NCBI GenBank assembly: GCA_964019155.1
Contig: OZ025243.1
Span: 23,729,944-23,793,943, forward strand
Length of the DNA: 64,000 bases
Direction of reading: 5' to 3'
Source of the DNA: Osedax fenrisi
Taxonomy: Eukaryota > Annelida > Polychaeta > Sabellida > Siboglinidae
The notes beneath the pieces were generated by a model. It did no database searches, was not told where the DNA came from, and was given only the letters and a program-made list of their open reading frames with translations. Positions 34,193 through 46,034 of the stretch are shown here, piece by piece. Within the stretch, counting starts at the first letter, position 1; every line of letters begins with the position of its first letter. The position numbers were made by a program, and so were the translations under genes.

Positions 34193-34478
34193 TTTTATAT
34201 AAAATAAATAAATATTTATATATTAAAATAATACTAGATTAGTTATATAATACTGTTAATGATTGATTTCTGAATATAAATTTAATTGAATAATATTAAA
34301 ACAAACATTATATAAATAATTAAAAAAACTGTAAATGGTAAAAATATTAAAAATATATAAACCTTATATGTGCTATAACAAAATGTATAAATATTAATTG
34401 TAAATATAAAAATATAATGAAATAGAAATACAAAATAAAAATGGAAAATGTATATATATATATATATATATATATAAC
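34193..34478. other. AT-rich spacer, (TA)n at 34450-34476
   Basis: No coding signal between the ORF2 start region and the SINE. Confidence 0.4.
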
Positions 34479-34761
34479 TGCCTGTGTGGCTCAGTGGCTA
34501 AGGCGTCAGACACACGGGTTCGAGCCTCGTCCGGACCATTTATTAATTTTATAAAATGGGTCTTAAAATATTATTTAGAAGTGATCTTATATAATTGTGT
34601 ATAAATAAATGATCGGCTCTCGTTAAAACCATGGATGCCTTAACATGAGAGCGGCTTCGAAGGGACATTAGAGCCATATGGTTATAAGTGAAAACTTCAT
34701 CTAAGTTCCTGGATGGGATGAAAGGACTCCACCAAATAAAAATAACAATAACAATAACAAT
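34479..34761 (+). mobile_element. tRNA-derived SINE, full length (reference copy)
   Basis: About 283 bp. The 5' part is tRNA-like: GCCTGTGTGGCTCAGTGGCT carries an RNA polymerase III box A and GGGTTCGAGCCTCGTCC carries box B, ending near CGGACCA. The body has AAATGGGTCTTAAAATATTA, TTTAGAAGTGATCTTATA, GATCGGCTCTCGTTAAAACC, TGAGAGCGGCTTCGAAGGGA and CATTAGAGCC. The 3' part is TTCCTGGATGGGATGAAAGG, ACTCCACCAAATAAAA and (ATAACA)n. The tRNA part looks most like an Arg or Ser type; no full cloverleaf with anticodon arm is present, so it is not a tRNA gene. Copies: 17311-17878, 25144, 25733 and 37210. It sits between ORF1 and ORF2 remnants of a minus-strand LINE. Confidence 0.9.
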
Positions 34762-34769
34762 ATATTTAT

Positions 34770-35606
34770 CAAGTAAAACAATATCGGTTAAGGCTATTTG
34801 TTAATTTAAATTATCTTTATCGATACTTATATAAACTGTATTTTTAAAAAGCCAAGTTTTATGGATTTTGTTAGATTTTACTAATCCTCGTGCTTTATAA
34901 AAAATATTATTAGTAACAGAATTTTAGAAAGGAAATATATTATAGTCAGAATTTCAAATGTTTGAGTTATTCTATAGTATATCTATTTTAGTATAAATAG
35001 AATTCAGTTTTATGATATATGTATTGTTTATATTTTATTTATTTGAATTAGAATTATAATTCTTAATATTCTTAATATCAATATTAATATAATTTACATA
35101 TCAATATAATTAAACCGAAATCAAATAAAGATACTGTTGATGAATCTATAGATTTATCAACAGTATCTTTATTTGATTTCGGTTTAATTATATTGATATG
35201 TAAATTATACTGATATTGATATTATATAATGTTTTTCATATTGATTTTTAAATCAAGATTAGTATTTATATATTCCGAACATGTATTTTTATCCGTAAAA
35301 TCAATATTTTCTGTATCTGTTATAATTTCATCCGTGTTCAACTTAAAAAATATTATATTATTATTATTATTATTATCTAAGTTGCTTTCTAATTCAGAAA
35401 TATTTTTATGTATTTGTGCTGGAAGTATCTTGATTGATTCAGAATGTTTACCTAATTCAGATTTAACTACTTCCCCTGCCTTTCATTATCACGTTTATCA
35501 CCTTGTTTTAAATTAGTTTGAAAATTAACTATGTCAATTAACTTATCTACTTTACTAGTAAGATTATTAAATATTGATATTAGTTATTCATTCGATATTG
35601 GAGCCA
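34770..35606 (-). pseudogene. LINE ORF1 remnant
   Basis: ATG near 35606 opens MAPISNE, then FNNLTSKVDKLIDIVNFQTN (about 35575-35515), a coiled-coil-like start. Near 34930-34770 the minus strand reads VTNNIFYKARGLVKSNKIHK, TWLFKNTVYISIDKDNLN and ALTDIV. That resembles the conserved C-terminal domain of ORF1 proteins in which an A/R-rich helix is followed by a VW..G.I.V.K-like strand. The middle is replaced or rearranged by the palindrome at 35072-35225. Probably ORF1 of the LINE whose ORF2 remnant is at 31600-34192. Confidence 0.5.
35072..35225. repeat. 154-bp palindrome, arms ~77 bp
   Basis: The sequence is its own reverse complement about the point 35148/35149, the middle of AATCTATAGATT. 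From 35091 to 35206 only one base pair (35142/35155) is mismatched. The outer 20 bp of each arm have about four mismatches. The left arm contains CATATCAATATAATTAAACC and GAAATCAAATAAAGATACTG. Confidence 0.95.
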
Positions 35607-35643
35607 TATCAATTGTATATGAAAGTATATAGTAATTAAGTAG

Positions 35644-35679
<36 letters not shown>

Positions 35680-35683
35680 AATT

Positions 35684-35721
<38 letters not shown>

Positions 35722-35813
35722 TATTATATATATATATATATATATATTATATAGTTCATATATCAAAGATCATGTAATTCCTAAACAATAAAATCTAGAT
35801 CATTCGTATCTGA

Positions 35814-35854
<41 letters not shown>

Positions 35855-36032
35855 GTTAACATACACATATATAAGTATAGTATACACCTAGAATGCAATC
35901 ATATACATATTGGATATAATGTATTTATTCTACATATATATATATATATAGGTTTGTGTAAACAAATAAATACGAGAATTGAATCAAATATACCGTAAGC
36001 AATCAATTACCAAATATATATATATATATATA

Positions 36033-36075
<43 letters not shown>

Positions 36076-36204
36076 GTTTATATTAATTATAGGTAAATAT
36101 AGTGCGTGGATGTTTTAATAAAAGCTATATTAGTACTCTACAATCAAGGAGTGGTTACGAAACAGGTTTATTTAAGTGAATATGACTTATATAGACTTAT
36201 AGAG

Positions 36205-36252
<48 letters not shown>

Positions 36253-36661
36253 ATATTATTTGATAGGAGTGTAATTTAATATGATATTTAATTATATTGC
36301 AAAGTATAATTAATACTCCCCTTATCAATTATACACCCATACATAATCCTACAAATACATCACAATATTTAGTATCTACTAAATTCCCTAGTACCCTAAC
36401 ATTATATAGCTATTACGCCCCCTCCTCCATTGTATATATATATATATATATATATGTAAATTTACTACACAATCTCCTTCTATGACTATCATTACTAGTT
36501 TTAAAAAATTAAAAACACATTATAAACAACCCTTTACTTCATATATATGTACATAGTATAATCAAACATTTTCACGTCTACTTATATACTTATCTCTCTT
36601 TCAGTATATTCCGTTAATTATTAATACATCTATTTATGCAATTATTTTGTATACGTAGTAT

Positions 36662-36726
<65 letters not shown>

Positions 36727-37209
36727 ACTTCAATATATACCTAGATATTTTCTCTGATCGTTAAATTGTATCTACATCTGAATATAAATGTTGGTTACAT
36801 CTTGTCTTTGCTTGATTACATTATTTCACTGAATACTAGTATAATTGTCACATCGACAACTATATTATCTCCTATTTTTCAAATCATTATGCTATCATAT
36901 AGTTCTATTTAATAATGACTTATTTTAAATGATTTATTTTATCATAATTTTATTAGGGTAAAATTCGATTAATTTTCACTTGTGATGTATAGGTGGAATA
37001 ATCTATCAAAATAGTTATCTAAACTCAAACTATATAATGCTAAGCACATATTCACTACATATAAAGGTACTTTTTTAATTATACAATAATATTCCTAGTT
37101 TAAATTTGTATTCCCCCATTCGTACTACCTATCCAGACGTCGTAAATTGAGGCATTCTTAATCATTTTTAGCATTAACACTGGTAAAATATATTGATTCA
37201 TCTACATAT
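35607..37209. other. Non-coding stretch with the densest (TA)n tracts
   Basis: TA tracts at about 35650, 35690, 35727, 35821, 36015-36069, 36211-36248, 36435 and 36665-36722. A weak L2-endonuclease-like run (LVSTKFPSTLTLYSYYAPSS, 36360-36430) was seen and is not strong enough to call. Confidence 0.4.
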
Positions 37210-37490
37210 TGAAAATTGCCTATGTGATTCAGTTTGATGATTCGTGGATAAACTATCAGTAGGATGCGGGTTCAGGACCCGTCCTGAGTTTAATGATCTT
37301 ATATAATATTTTGTATAATTGCGTATAAATAAATGAGCGGATCTTGTTAAATCAATGGATACATTAACATTAGAGCAGCTTCGAAGGGGTATTAGAGCCT
37401 TTTTCTTATAATTAAAAACGTCATTTAAGTTACTGGATGGGATGAAAGGATTCCACCAAAATAACAATAACAATAACAATATAACCATTT
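37210..37490 (+). mobile_element. tRNA-derived SINE, old diverged copy
   Basis: GCCTATGTGATTCAGTTTGATG replaces box A and GCGGGTTCAGGACCCGTCC replaces box B. The middle has lost about 40 bp after GTCC. The body ATAAATGAGCGGATCTTGTT, GCAGCTTCGAAGGGG, TTACTGGATGGGATGAAAGG and the (ATAACA)n tail are clear. More mutated than the copies at 25.7 and 34.5 kb. Confidence 0.85.
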
Positions 37491-38639
37491 CATATATTAG
37501 ACACATACTAGTGATCACGCTACCTCCATTATAACATATATAATATATCATATACTATTGATAATATTATTAAATAACTTCTAACATATATTTTACTACT
37601 GATCTAATAAAATCATAATGTATTTTGAATATATCAGGTACTAGTACTAGTACTAACTAGGTACTAACTGGTACTAGATATCTAGTCCAGTAAACCAATA
37701 TTTTAAATTTTTCGAAAATCTTTGTAATTTATATACGAATATTGAAATTATTGTAAATAATTATCAATATTCGCAAAATTCTTTTGTGAAAATAAAACCC
37801 GAAGTTTGCAAAATATTTGAAAATAATTTAAGAAAATAATACGAAAATCAATTTCAAAATTTTACGAAAATCATTTAATAATATATTTTTAATTGTATTA
37901 TCATAATTATGTATTACATTTAATTGTTAACAGTTAACTTTAGTTCTACAATTATTCGAAATGTTAAGAATATCAGATATAATTATATCTGTATAATTAT
38001 TTGAAATTTAAAAAATTGCTGTTAGATATATTTTCAGCCTTCTTAGCTCATGTGATTATATTTAAAATGAGCCAATCTCTCTTCATATGATTTATAATTA
38101 ATCTTTGAATATTTTTTTCGTAATCTTAAACATATGTTAATTAACTTTCTAGTAAATAATATTTACATTCTTAAATTTGGTCTACGAAATTTACTAATTT
38201 TTGAAAAATCTGATCAAATGATGAATGAATATTCATAATATATATTATAAATTTGTTCTAAAATTGGATACAAAAATTGAATTCAAAGAACAATATTATT
38301 TTGTAATATGTATACAACATAATCTGTTAATTATAATTTATAATATGTTTATTAAATATAACTAAAATTAATTTTTTCTAATTTAATATTATTTATATAA
38401 TATTTAGAATGAGTATCCTTCCATACAGTGATAACAGCATACTTTTATAATGAAACATGTAAGTGTAGGTATATTACCTAATTATAAAGATTAATTACAA
38501 TTAATAAATAAAGGCCAACCTAATTATGTAGATAATAATGTTAATATAAAAGATAATATCCCTTAAGTTCTTAAAGTATATGTAATTGTTAGTCTAACAA
38601 TTTTTTAATTAGTTTAATTATTTAAGATTTTAATAAATT
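37491..38639. other. Non-coding AT-rich stretch
   Basis: A short GTACTA repeat at 37638-37662 and a hairpin with ACGAATATTGA/TCAATATTCGC at about 37735-37770. No gene seen. Confidence 0.35.
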
Positions 38640-38960
38640 TTATAAAATTTGTGTTTAGATATATTACAAAATTAGGGTAAATTTCAATTATAAAATTTGT
38701 AGAATTGAAATAAATATGAATTTAATGTATTTGCTTTGTCGAGATTAGAAAATAAATTGTCATTTTATATATCAATTAGTATAGATACTCCACATTTTAA
38801 ATTTTGCCTTTTTTCATAAATGTATAAAACTTTAATTTATTTTTTAAATATATTGTATTAATATCTCTCTAGAAATTTAAACTTTCTTTATTTAAATTTA
38901 TTTTTTCTAGTATGATAATATCTGATATTATCTTTAAGTATCTCTAAGTATTCATATATT
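38640..38960 (-). pseudogene. LINE endonuclease fragment
   Basis: On -: DIIILEKINLNKESLNF near 38930-38880 (compare PDIIILTETWLN), a short gap, then YIYEKRQNLKCGVSILIDI near 38830-38770 (compare KGGGVSILI). This is the N-terminal half of an APE-type endonuclease of a Jockey/CR1-like LINE. Short and broken. Confidence 0.42.
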
Positions 38961-39561
38961 AATTATTGAGTATTTATAAATTTCATACTTTAGAAGTATG
39001 ATCATAGACATATTTTATTTTCAAATATTTTTCTTACAAATATCATTCTCATAAATTCCTTAAATAGCTCTTCTTAACATTCCTAATAACTATTCTATTA
39101 TTTCCTAATGCTATTGTTAATATCACAATTAAACCATCTAACTCTATTTTATATATTTTATTTAATCTTGATTTCAATATTTCTCTTAAAATATATATAT
39201 ATATATAACTATTGTAACAACAGCTGTAAATGTCCATATTTCAAAATGCAACTCAATAGGAAAACTATTACATGATCACGTGTCCACTACTCTTCCTGCT
39301 TATTTTTCTATCTTATTAATGTGTCTCACTCTCATTTAAATCATGCCATACCGAATTATACCGTTCATCCACTAACTCCCTTTAACTTATCCCACATTAG
39401 TGTTCTATGAAATAACCTTACCATTCTAAAACTTAATTCAATTACTTATTAAATCTTATATATACTATTCATCATTATTATTTAACTAAGCTTCTACCAT
39501 CACACTATTTTCACACACACATATTTATATGGTGCATATTTTATAATTATTTAAGTCAATC

Positions 39562-39593
<32 letters not shown>

Positions 39594-39911
39594 CATATAT
39601 ATATTAATAGTTGATGTAATCGATTAATATATATCATCCTTATATAACAATATTTTGTATATGTTATCTTAATGGTATTTTTTTTCATTTTAAAATGTTT
39701 ATTCTTACGTTAAACTGAATATTATTAAAATAAAAATAAAAATTGTTTTTAAAATCTAATATAAAAGTAATCAACATATTATATATATAATAAATAATTG
39801 TATACAATTAAAATATAATATTTAATAGTTTAATATTCTAAATTTATTTAATTAAACTTACTATATAATTAGGTAGATACTATATATATCCTAAATATCA
39901 ATATAAAAGAG

Positions 39912-39948
<37 letters not shown>

Positions 39949-40045
39949 TACATATTACGATGTGTAAGGCAGAGTTTGATACATGTAATAGTTTTCATAT
40001 GTTACCCATTCAACATCATTTTAGTTAGTATAATAAACTAAATAG

Positions 40046-40076
<31 letters not shown>

Positions 40077-40429
40077 TCTTCATATATATATATATATATT
40101 CTTCATATATTATGATAATGATGATAGAGAAAGTGGCATATGATCATCAATATTTACTGATTTATATTTTATTACGATTTTAGAGATGTATAGACAATTA
40201 GAAAATAAACCTTGTTGTATACAATGATTAGTTAAATATATGAAAATATATTACATATTGAAGAAATAATTTGAATAATGTTTAGTTTAAATGATATTAA
40301 TAGTTTAAATGTGAATCAAAACTATTTGTTGGTTAACTTTTTAACAATGGTGATGCCTATTAGGTATTTCAATTATATTAATAAATAGTGCATTTGTATA
40401 GTTATTGTGTATATAATTAGATTTGTTAT
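38961..40429. other. Non-coding AT-rich stretch
   Basis: C/T-rich stretch at 39260-39500 without a clear protein match. (TA)n near 39567, 39921, 40053 and 40086. Confidence 0.35.
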
Positions 40430-41560
40430 TGGGGTTATTATTATTTTTCCAATTTAGAAGCTAGCTTCTCATCTATGTTACATAGAAATCATCACATTTT
40501 CCATACCATTTATTATTTTCTAATATATTAGGAGCTATATTATAATTATTTTATTATGTATAATAGTACTTTTTATTTCACTATATGTTTGGAGTTTTTC
40601 AATTAATGATAAATACTGACTATATTAATAGAATTCAGCTTTATTTATGATTTTCAAGTGACAATATTTTTATTTTTTATTATTATTTTCATTATATAGA
40701 GTTGTTTTTTTTAAATTTATTTTGTTAAGAATAAATTTGTAAGTTCTCTATTAGAAAAGTCTCTCTTTTTTATATACCTTTTGGTAGCAAAATATTTTTG
40801 TTGTTTCTAAAACTCAAATGAATAATTTATAATCATAATGCACATTATATAATCTATATAAACTCACTAATTAAACTCGTTTATATTATTCTGGCCCATG
40901 TAATATATAAGGCCACTATTTTTTAGTAATCTATTTAATTTATAAATACAAAGAATGGGTAAGAGGCATACAATTATAATTGGGTAGACTGCTATTTGTA
41001 TAAATCTGCAATATATTTTTCTTTTATAATTTATATAATCTGCATACAATTATAATTCATTGAATTAAATATATTGATTCAAATATAATTCAGTGATATT
41101 CTTTATAATTTGTCTATTGATATGAAAAATATGAAAATAATGGTTATAAATATTAAATTATAATATACATTTAAATTGAATTTTTCGTATATTAAATTAC
41201 TTATATATTAATTAAATATTAATCAAAATTGTGCAATCTCCATTTTATATAATTTAAGCTAATTATTTAGTAAATTGATATTTAGTCATTAAATGAAAAT
41301 ATTATTTTAAAATATTTTAAAATGTATTTCGTATTTTCAAATTGTATGAATAGGAATATATTTAAAATATGTATTAACGAATATAGAGGTATCTCCACCA
41401 CGTTTATGATTTCTGGTTATATTTGTATTTGTATAGTCTAATATAAAATATATCTTTAATATATGCATTTAAAAATGTTTCATTTATATCAAATTTATGG
41501 TGTAAGGAATATAAATAATTTGTAATAGAATAAAGAATTGTTATCAGCCGCGTTAAAGTA
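40430..41560 (-). pseudogene. LINE endonuclease remnant
   Basis: On -: TRNHKRGGDTSIFVNTYFKY near 41420-41355 (compare RGGGVSIFV), then a poorly kept middle, then LLKNSGLIYYMGQNNINEFN near 40930-40867 (compare TRxTKNSxTLIDxIWxNNI), and CIMIINYSFEF near 40850-40810. The order fits the endonuclease of a Jockey/CR1-like LINE. No RT seen after it. Many stops. Confidence 0.45.
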
Positions 41561-41631
41561 TGCGTTAAAATGTATTACTATTCATATATGTTTGGTTTAT
41601 TATAATATCATATCTACATTTATTATGCATA

Positions 41632-42536
41632 GGGTAAAGTAACCTAATACGGACACTTTAATAATAAATGTCATAACATTTTATGACATATTATTTTTAT
41701 TCAAAAATTAAAATATATTAATATTATATGATAATAGATATTATTGTGATTTTTAAATTTTATTTAATCTTTTAATTCCATAGATAACGGGAGTGTCCGT
41801 ATTCGGTACCCATGTCCGAATACGGACACCCTGTGTTATAATACAGACACAATATATACCACTAGATAAACTTTATAGTATTGGTAAATCAATCAGACAC
41901 ATTGCAATTACATTATGTATAAGTAATTTTATGAACGATATATTCTACTATAATTAGTTAATAATTTATTTATTTTTATTATTTTTTTAATTAATAATAT
42001 AATTTAAGTATCTAAATAATAATATTTTTAGATTTAGCTTCATTGGTAGTATTATTATTATAACGCACGCAATTGTTATGAACATAATAATAGTTCACAA
42101 GCTGCGCGCTGATTTGTTATAGAGTATCCGTATTAAGACATCTAGAATTTCCGTATTAGGGATGTATATGAAATCTAGATATATGATTATAACTTAATTA
42201 ATATTTGATATAAAATATAAAAATTATATATATATAATGTTTAGAATACATTATTTTATAATAATATATTGTTATGTATTATATCGATACATTTATATAT
42301 TCTTGAGAAGTTTTCAAGTTGAAATTTTTTTCATAAATTTAAAAACTTAATAACAAAATCAGTGTATTTGATATATCAGCATTATTTTGAATAATTAAAA
42401 ATAAAAAATACTTATTTAGACTATTTATATAATTATAAATATGTTATTCATTAAACAATTTTTTGTAGGATTTACGGATTCTGAGATACTGAGCGTGTCC
42501 GTATTCGGACTATGTCCGTATTCTGTTACTTTCCCC
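41632..42536. mobile_element. 905-bp TA-flanked inverted-repeat transposon (Tc1/mariner/pogo-like)
   Basis: Left end GGGTAAAGTAACCTAATACG; right end, reverse complemented, GGGGAAAGTAACAGAATACG; both continue GACA. TA dinucleotides at 41630-41631 and 42537-42538 are the target duplication expected of Tc1/mariner superfamily insertions. The end motif AATACGGACA/TGTCCGTATT recurs inside (41790-41830, 42125, 42150, 42496-42520). A + frame near 41868-41940 reads KLYSIGKSIRHIAITLCIS, like a transposase helix-turn-helix (GKSIREIA..LGIS). No full transposase. Boundaries are exact. Confidence 0.78.
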
Positions 42537-42538
42537 TA

Positions 42539-42880
42539 CTATTATACAGTGTGTTATGATAATAAATAATACTAACGCTATGTTTAAAGTCATTATCAAG
42601 ATTATATAAAGTTTATTTATATGCATTATTTTTAATGTATATTGTTGAGAATTATCGTTATTCAAAATCGTTGGAAATCTAATTAATAGGAAATGAATAT
42701 AGAAAAAAATAATAAATAAAAATGAATATATAAGAAATGTATTTATTACAAAATAACCTGTTATATGTACTTCATTTTGATATACATAACATACATAACA
42801 TTTTAAAATATACATATAAATAAATTAATTAATATGACATGCATTTAAAATACACTAAATTCATTAATTATTTATAATGT
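42539..42880. other. Non-coding, nothing recognised
   Basis: An open frame on - at 42510-42815 starts inside the transposon end and is hydrophobic by composition. No family features. Confidence 0.35.
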
Positions 42881-43020
42881 ATTATGAAATAAATATTAAA
42901 ACATACTTTGTATATTTGCTAAAGATAATCGTAATCTAAATAAGAATCAGAATAGTAGTGATCCAAATATGAATGCAACAACTATATATGGTTAATATTT
43001 AATTTATATATATATATATA
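42881..43020 (+). repeat. Small repeat family ending in (TA)n, copy 1
   Basis: TATTATGAAATAAATATTAA, AACATACTTTGTATATT, CTAAAGATAATCG, ATCTAAATAAGAATCAGAAT, TGATCCAAATATGAATGCAA and ATGGTTAATATTTAATT, then (TA)n. Three other copies: 43238-43383, 56082-56225 and 58160-58340. Confidence 0.75.
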
Positions 43021-43082
43021 TTACTTAATATTTATCATTATATTTTATTTCAGTATATAATATAAATTAATATATTATTATA

Positions 43083-43135
43083 ATAGGTATAGGTATAGGC
43101 ATAAGTATAGGTATAGGTATTATTATAGGTATACC
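43083..43135. repeat. (ATAGGT)n short tandem repeat
   Basis: About eight units of ATAGGT with small changes (ATAGGC, ATAAGT). Confidence 0.9.
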
Positions 43136-43237
43136 TTATATTACCTTGCCAATCAGAGTTTATATATATATATATATAGATATACATTATTATTATATTG
43201 ATTTAAAAATTAAGTTAATTTTGATAATATTTATATT

Positions 43238-43362
43238 TTATTATGAAATAAATATTAAAACATACTTTGTATATTAGTTAAAGATGATCGATATCTAAAT
43301 CAGAATATTAGTAATCCGTATATGAATGATACACGTGATAATGGTTATTATTTAATTTATAT

Positions 43363-43383
<21 letters not shown>
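43238..43383 (+). repeat. Small repeat family ending in (TA)n, copy 2
   Basis: Same blocks as copy 1: TTATGAAATAAATATTAAAA, CATACTTTGTATATTAG, AAAGATGATCG, ATCTAAATCAGAATATTAGT, AATCC, ATATGAATG, ATGGTTATTATTTAATT and then TA-rich sequence. Direct orientation 357 bp from copy 1. Confidence 0.75.
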
Positions 43384-43393
<10 letters not shown>

Positions 43394-44900
43394 AATAATA
43401 TATATCGGGGCTAAATAAGTTTCTATTTCATAATTTCCATAAGAATATTGTGGAGATTCATTATCGCGAGGTTGGGCGTTTCTCACGACAAGACTAATAT
43501 GCGGATCCGGTAAATTAGAGTTAATTTCCGCCAGTATTTATATATAGCATATGTGTATTAATATATATATATAATTAAATAATGTAATATAATTCGGTTT
43601 GATTAATCACAAATAAATAACCACAATCCATGTTGTTACATTCTTGACATAGTTATACACAAAAACATCACAGTACTCTTAGAAAACATAACATCTTAGA
43701 AATATGGAGTTTTTTAATATAATTTGTTATGTATAATTCTCTTCTACTATGTTAGTTGTTATCTATTAGGTATGCCAAGTGTGACAATTATATTAGTATA
43801 TTTATCCCTCTGATTTCGATGTTCCTACCCTGCATATCGTTCGCTATAAGTATATATTTCTTTATTTGTATTCCCTTTATCTATATTTCAATTAAGATAT
43901 AACATTCAAACTTTAGTGTACTTCCTTTTCCGAATTTCAAATCTAAATTAGCCAATCCATATAAGATCATATATTCCTTTATATTCCTCTCTATCCTCTT
44001 GAAAAATTTACTAATTACAGTTACTTGATTATCTTTGACTACTAACCATTCCTCCTAAATTTCATATACATTCATTACTTCATTAATCTTCCCTCAACCA
44101 TCCCTTCCAAGACTTTTGCTTATTTGATACGATACATTCTGGCAATATGTGCAGTATCATATATTATCATATTTATATGGATACAAATTAAATTTAATAA
44201 AATAATAGTTCAATTATATTTTTAAAATAAAAATAAAATATATTAAACAACAATATAAAAGTACCCCATAAGGAAATATATAATTAAGAACAATACATAT
44301 ACAAGATTACTCTTAATTTTTAAAAATAATATAAATAATAAATAAATATATAAATTAGTAAAGAAAAAAAATACATATACTAAACATAATTAGAAACATA
44401 GATGTATTGATTTTTTATATTACATAACTGGAGACAAAGGAATTACATAAGTGGTAACAAAGTAATTGTATAAATGGGATATATGTTGACGGTACATCAT
44501 TAATACAAAATCAGCCAATCTATAGTGAGACGTGCAATATGAAGCTAGATCCATACTAAATATAAACAGAATGATTTATAAATAAATAAATGATGATAAT
44601 AAATAACGTTTTATTTCCACTAAAAATGACCTTATTCTCGGGCCAATTATATTCGTCTGAAAATAAAATAATAAAATAACAATGTATTGATGTAAAAAAA
44701 TGTGTCGATAACAATTAAATAATAATAATATGATGAAGATAAAATGAGACAAAAATAACAACCAGAAATAATAAGTCAGATACTTTCGGTATTTATTTAG
44801 GTAATTTTTACTAGAGTTATGGGAGATAAGGAGATGATCATTTTGGTAATGAACATAAGGTAAATGTGTACTTTTTTCAATTAGATCATATATTTTGTAA
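43384..44900. other. Non-coding stretch
   Basis: A moderately GC-rich patch at 43420-43535 (TCGCGAGGTTGGGCG, GGATCCGG). C/T-rich DNA at 43790-44130 with no clear protein match. Nothing called. Confidence 0.35.
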
Positions 44901-44904
44901 ATGA

Positions 44905-45990
44905 ATATATTTGGAGTTCAGATATCGTGAACAATGAGATAATTCTTTAGTTTGTGTTTGAAGGTAGTTGTTATTGGTTTTAAGGAATGGAGAGAGTTAG
45001 TTACATAGGAGGATGGTGAAAATAGAGTAGCCGCACTTCCATATATTTTGTTGCTGAAAAAGGGTTCAGTTATCACCGTATAGTTAAAAGATCATGTGTT
45101 GCATGTTTGATTAGTTAGATTAGTTAATCAGGATATTTAGTTGGCAGAGAGAAATATAGAATATACAGTAGTTTAAGTTCAGAACTTTTTTTAGAGGATT
45201 GTCATTTATGTTGTGTTCGTAAGTGAGTGATGATTGTAATATAGCCAGATTTCTTTAGTATATTAGTATATTAGTATAATAAATCCGGTAGTAAACGGTC
45301 GATGGTTGTAAAGTAATTATTTTGAGACGAAATTAGGATAGGGATGCAGTAGTGTTGTGTAATGAAAATTAAAGTTTAGATTATAGTTAGTGCAGTGTAT
45401 TTTCTGAAGTAAGGACGTATTTTATTTAAATTGAAGAGGTGTAAGAATATGGAAGATTATAAGTTGGATACGTGTTAAATTTCAATTTATTTTAAATATG
45501 GATACCTAGATATTGAGTTGTAGTGGAAGGAGGGAGTATGGTATGACCTAAGTATATTTGTAGGAATGTAGTGGAGGTAGAATTCCCAGGTGAACAATTC
45601 ATAGTAGCGTATTATTAGGCTTAATAGTAAATAGTTATTGGTGTTACAGTCATAGATATCCGAGATAGGATTGAAGGTGGACATTAAATGATTCATGATA
45701 ATTGGCGTAAATCTCAATGTCATATGCATAAATGTTCTACTTGAAGGAAAGGAATTAATATGTTTTCTAAGGTGGAGTATGTGAATACAGAATAGTATAG
45801 GGGGAAGGAATGAGCATTGAGTTACTCCAAAAAGGATTTTGAATTTAGGTGATAGTATTTATTAATTTTAGTTCTATATGTTATTTTAATTATGTAGTTA
45901 GAAAACTAGAGTAATACAATATGTTAATGTCCTATTAGATGTATTCGTATTTGGGGTGTATGGTATTGTATTTTGGAACTAAATTGAGGA
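44905..45990 (-). pseudogene. L2-like LINE, 3' part of the RT (interrupted element)
   Basis: On -: GVTQCSFLPPILFCIHILH near 45835-45780 (GVPQGSxLxPILFxIYxLP), then YAYDIEIYANYHES near 45727-45685, where YADD has become YAYD, and weaker C-terminal sequence ending NSLHSLKPITTTFKHKLKNY near 44990-44935. This is the C-terminal part of an L2/CR1-like protein. Its N-terminal part lies on the same strand at 48855-50040, beyond an RTE element inserted on the opposite strand. Dead. Confidence 0.62.
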
Positions 45991-46034
45991 TATGCTATTG
46001 TGCTCATCTGCAGTCATATATTTTAACCATTATG

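Noticed and set aside
34479..34551. A functional tRNA gene
   Set aside because: Box A and box B are present, but the anticodon arm is missing and the sequence continues into a repeated SINE body.
36297..36485. L2-type endonuclease fragment (KFPSTLTLYSYYAPSS)
   Set aside because: Only one short run resembles the family, and the end is TA-encoded.
39260..39500. C/T-rich stretch as an L2-like coding relic
   Set aside because: No motif could be placed in any frame.
42510..42815. 101-codon hydrophobic minus frame as a membrane protein
   Set aside because: Starts inside a transposon end; the hydrophobicity follows from A/T-rich codons.
43790..44130. C/T-rich stretch as an L2-like C-terminus
   Set aside because: Composition is suggestive, but no conserved residues line up.
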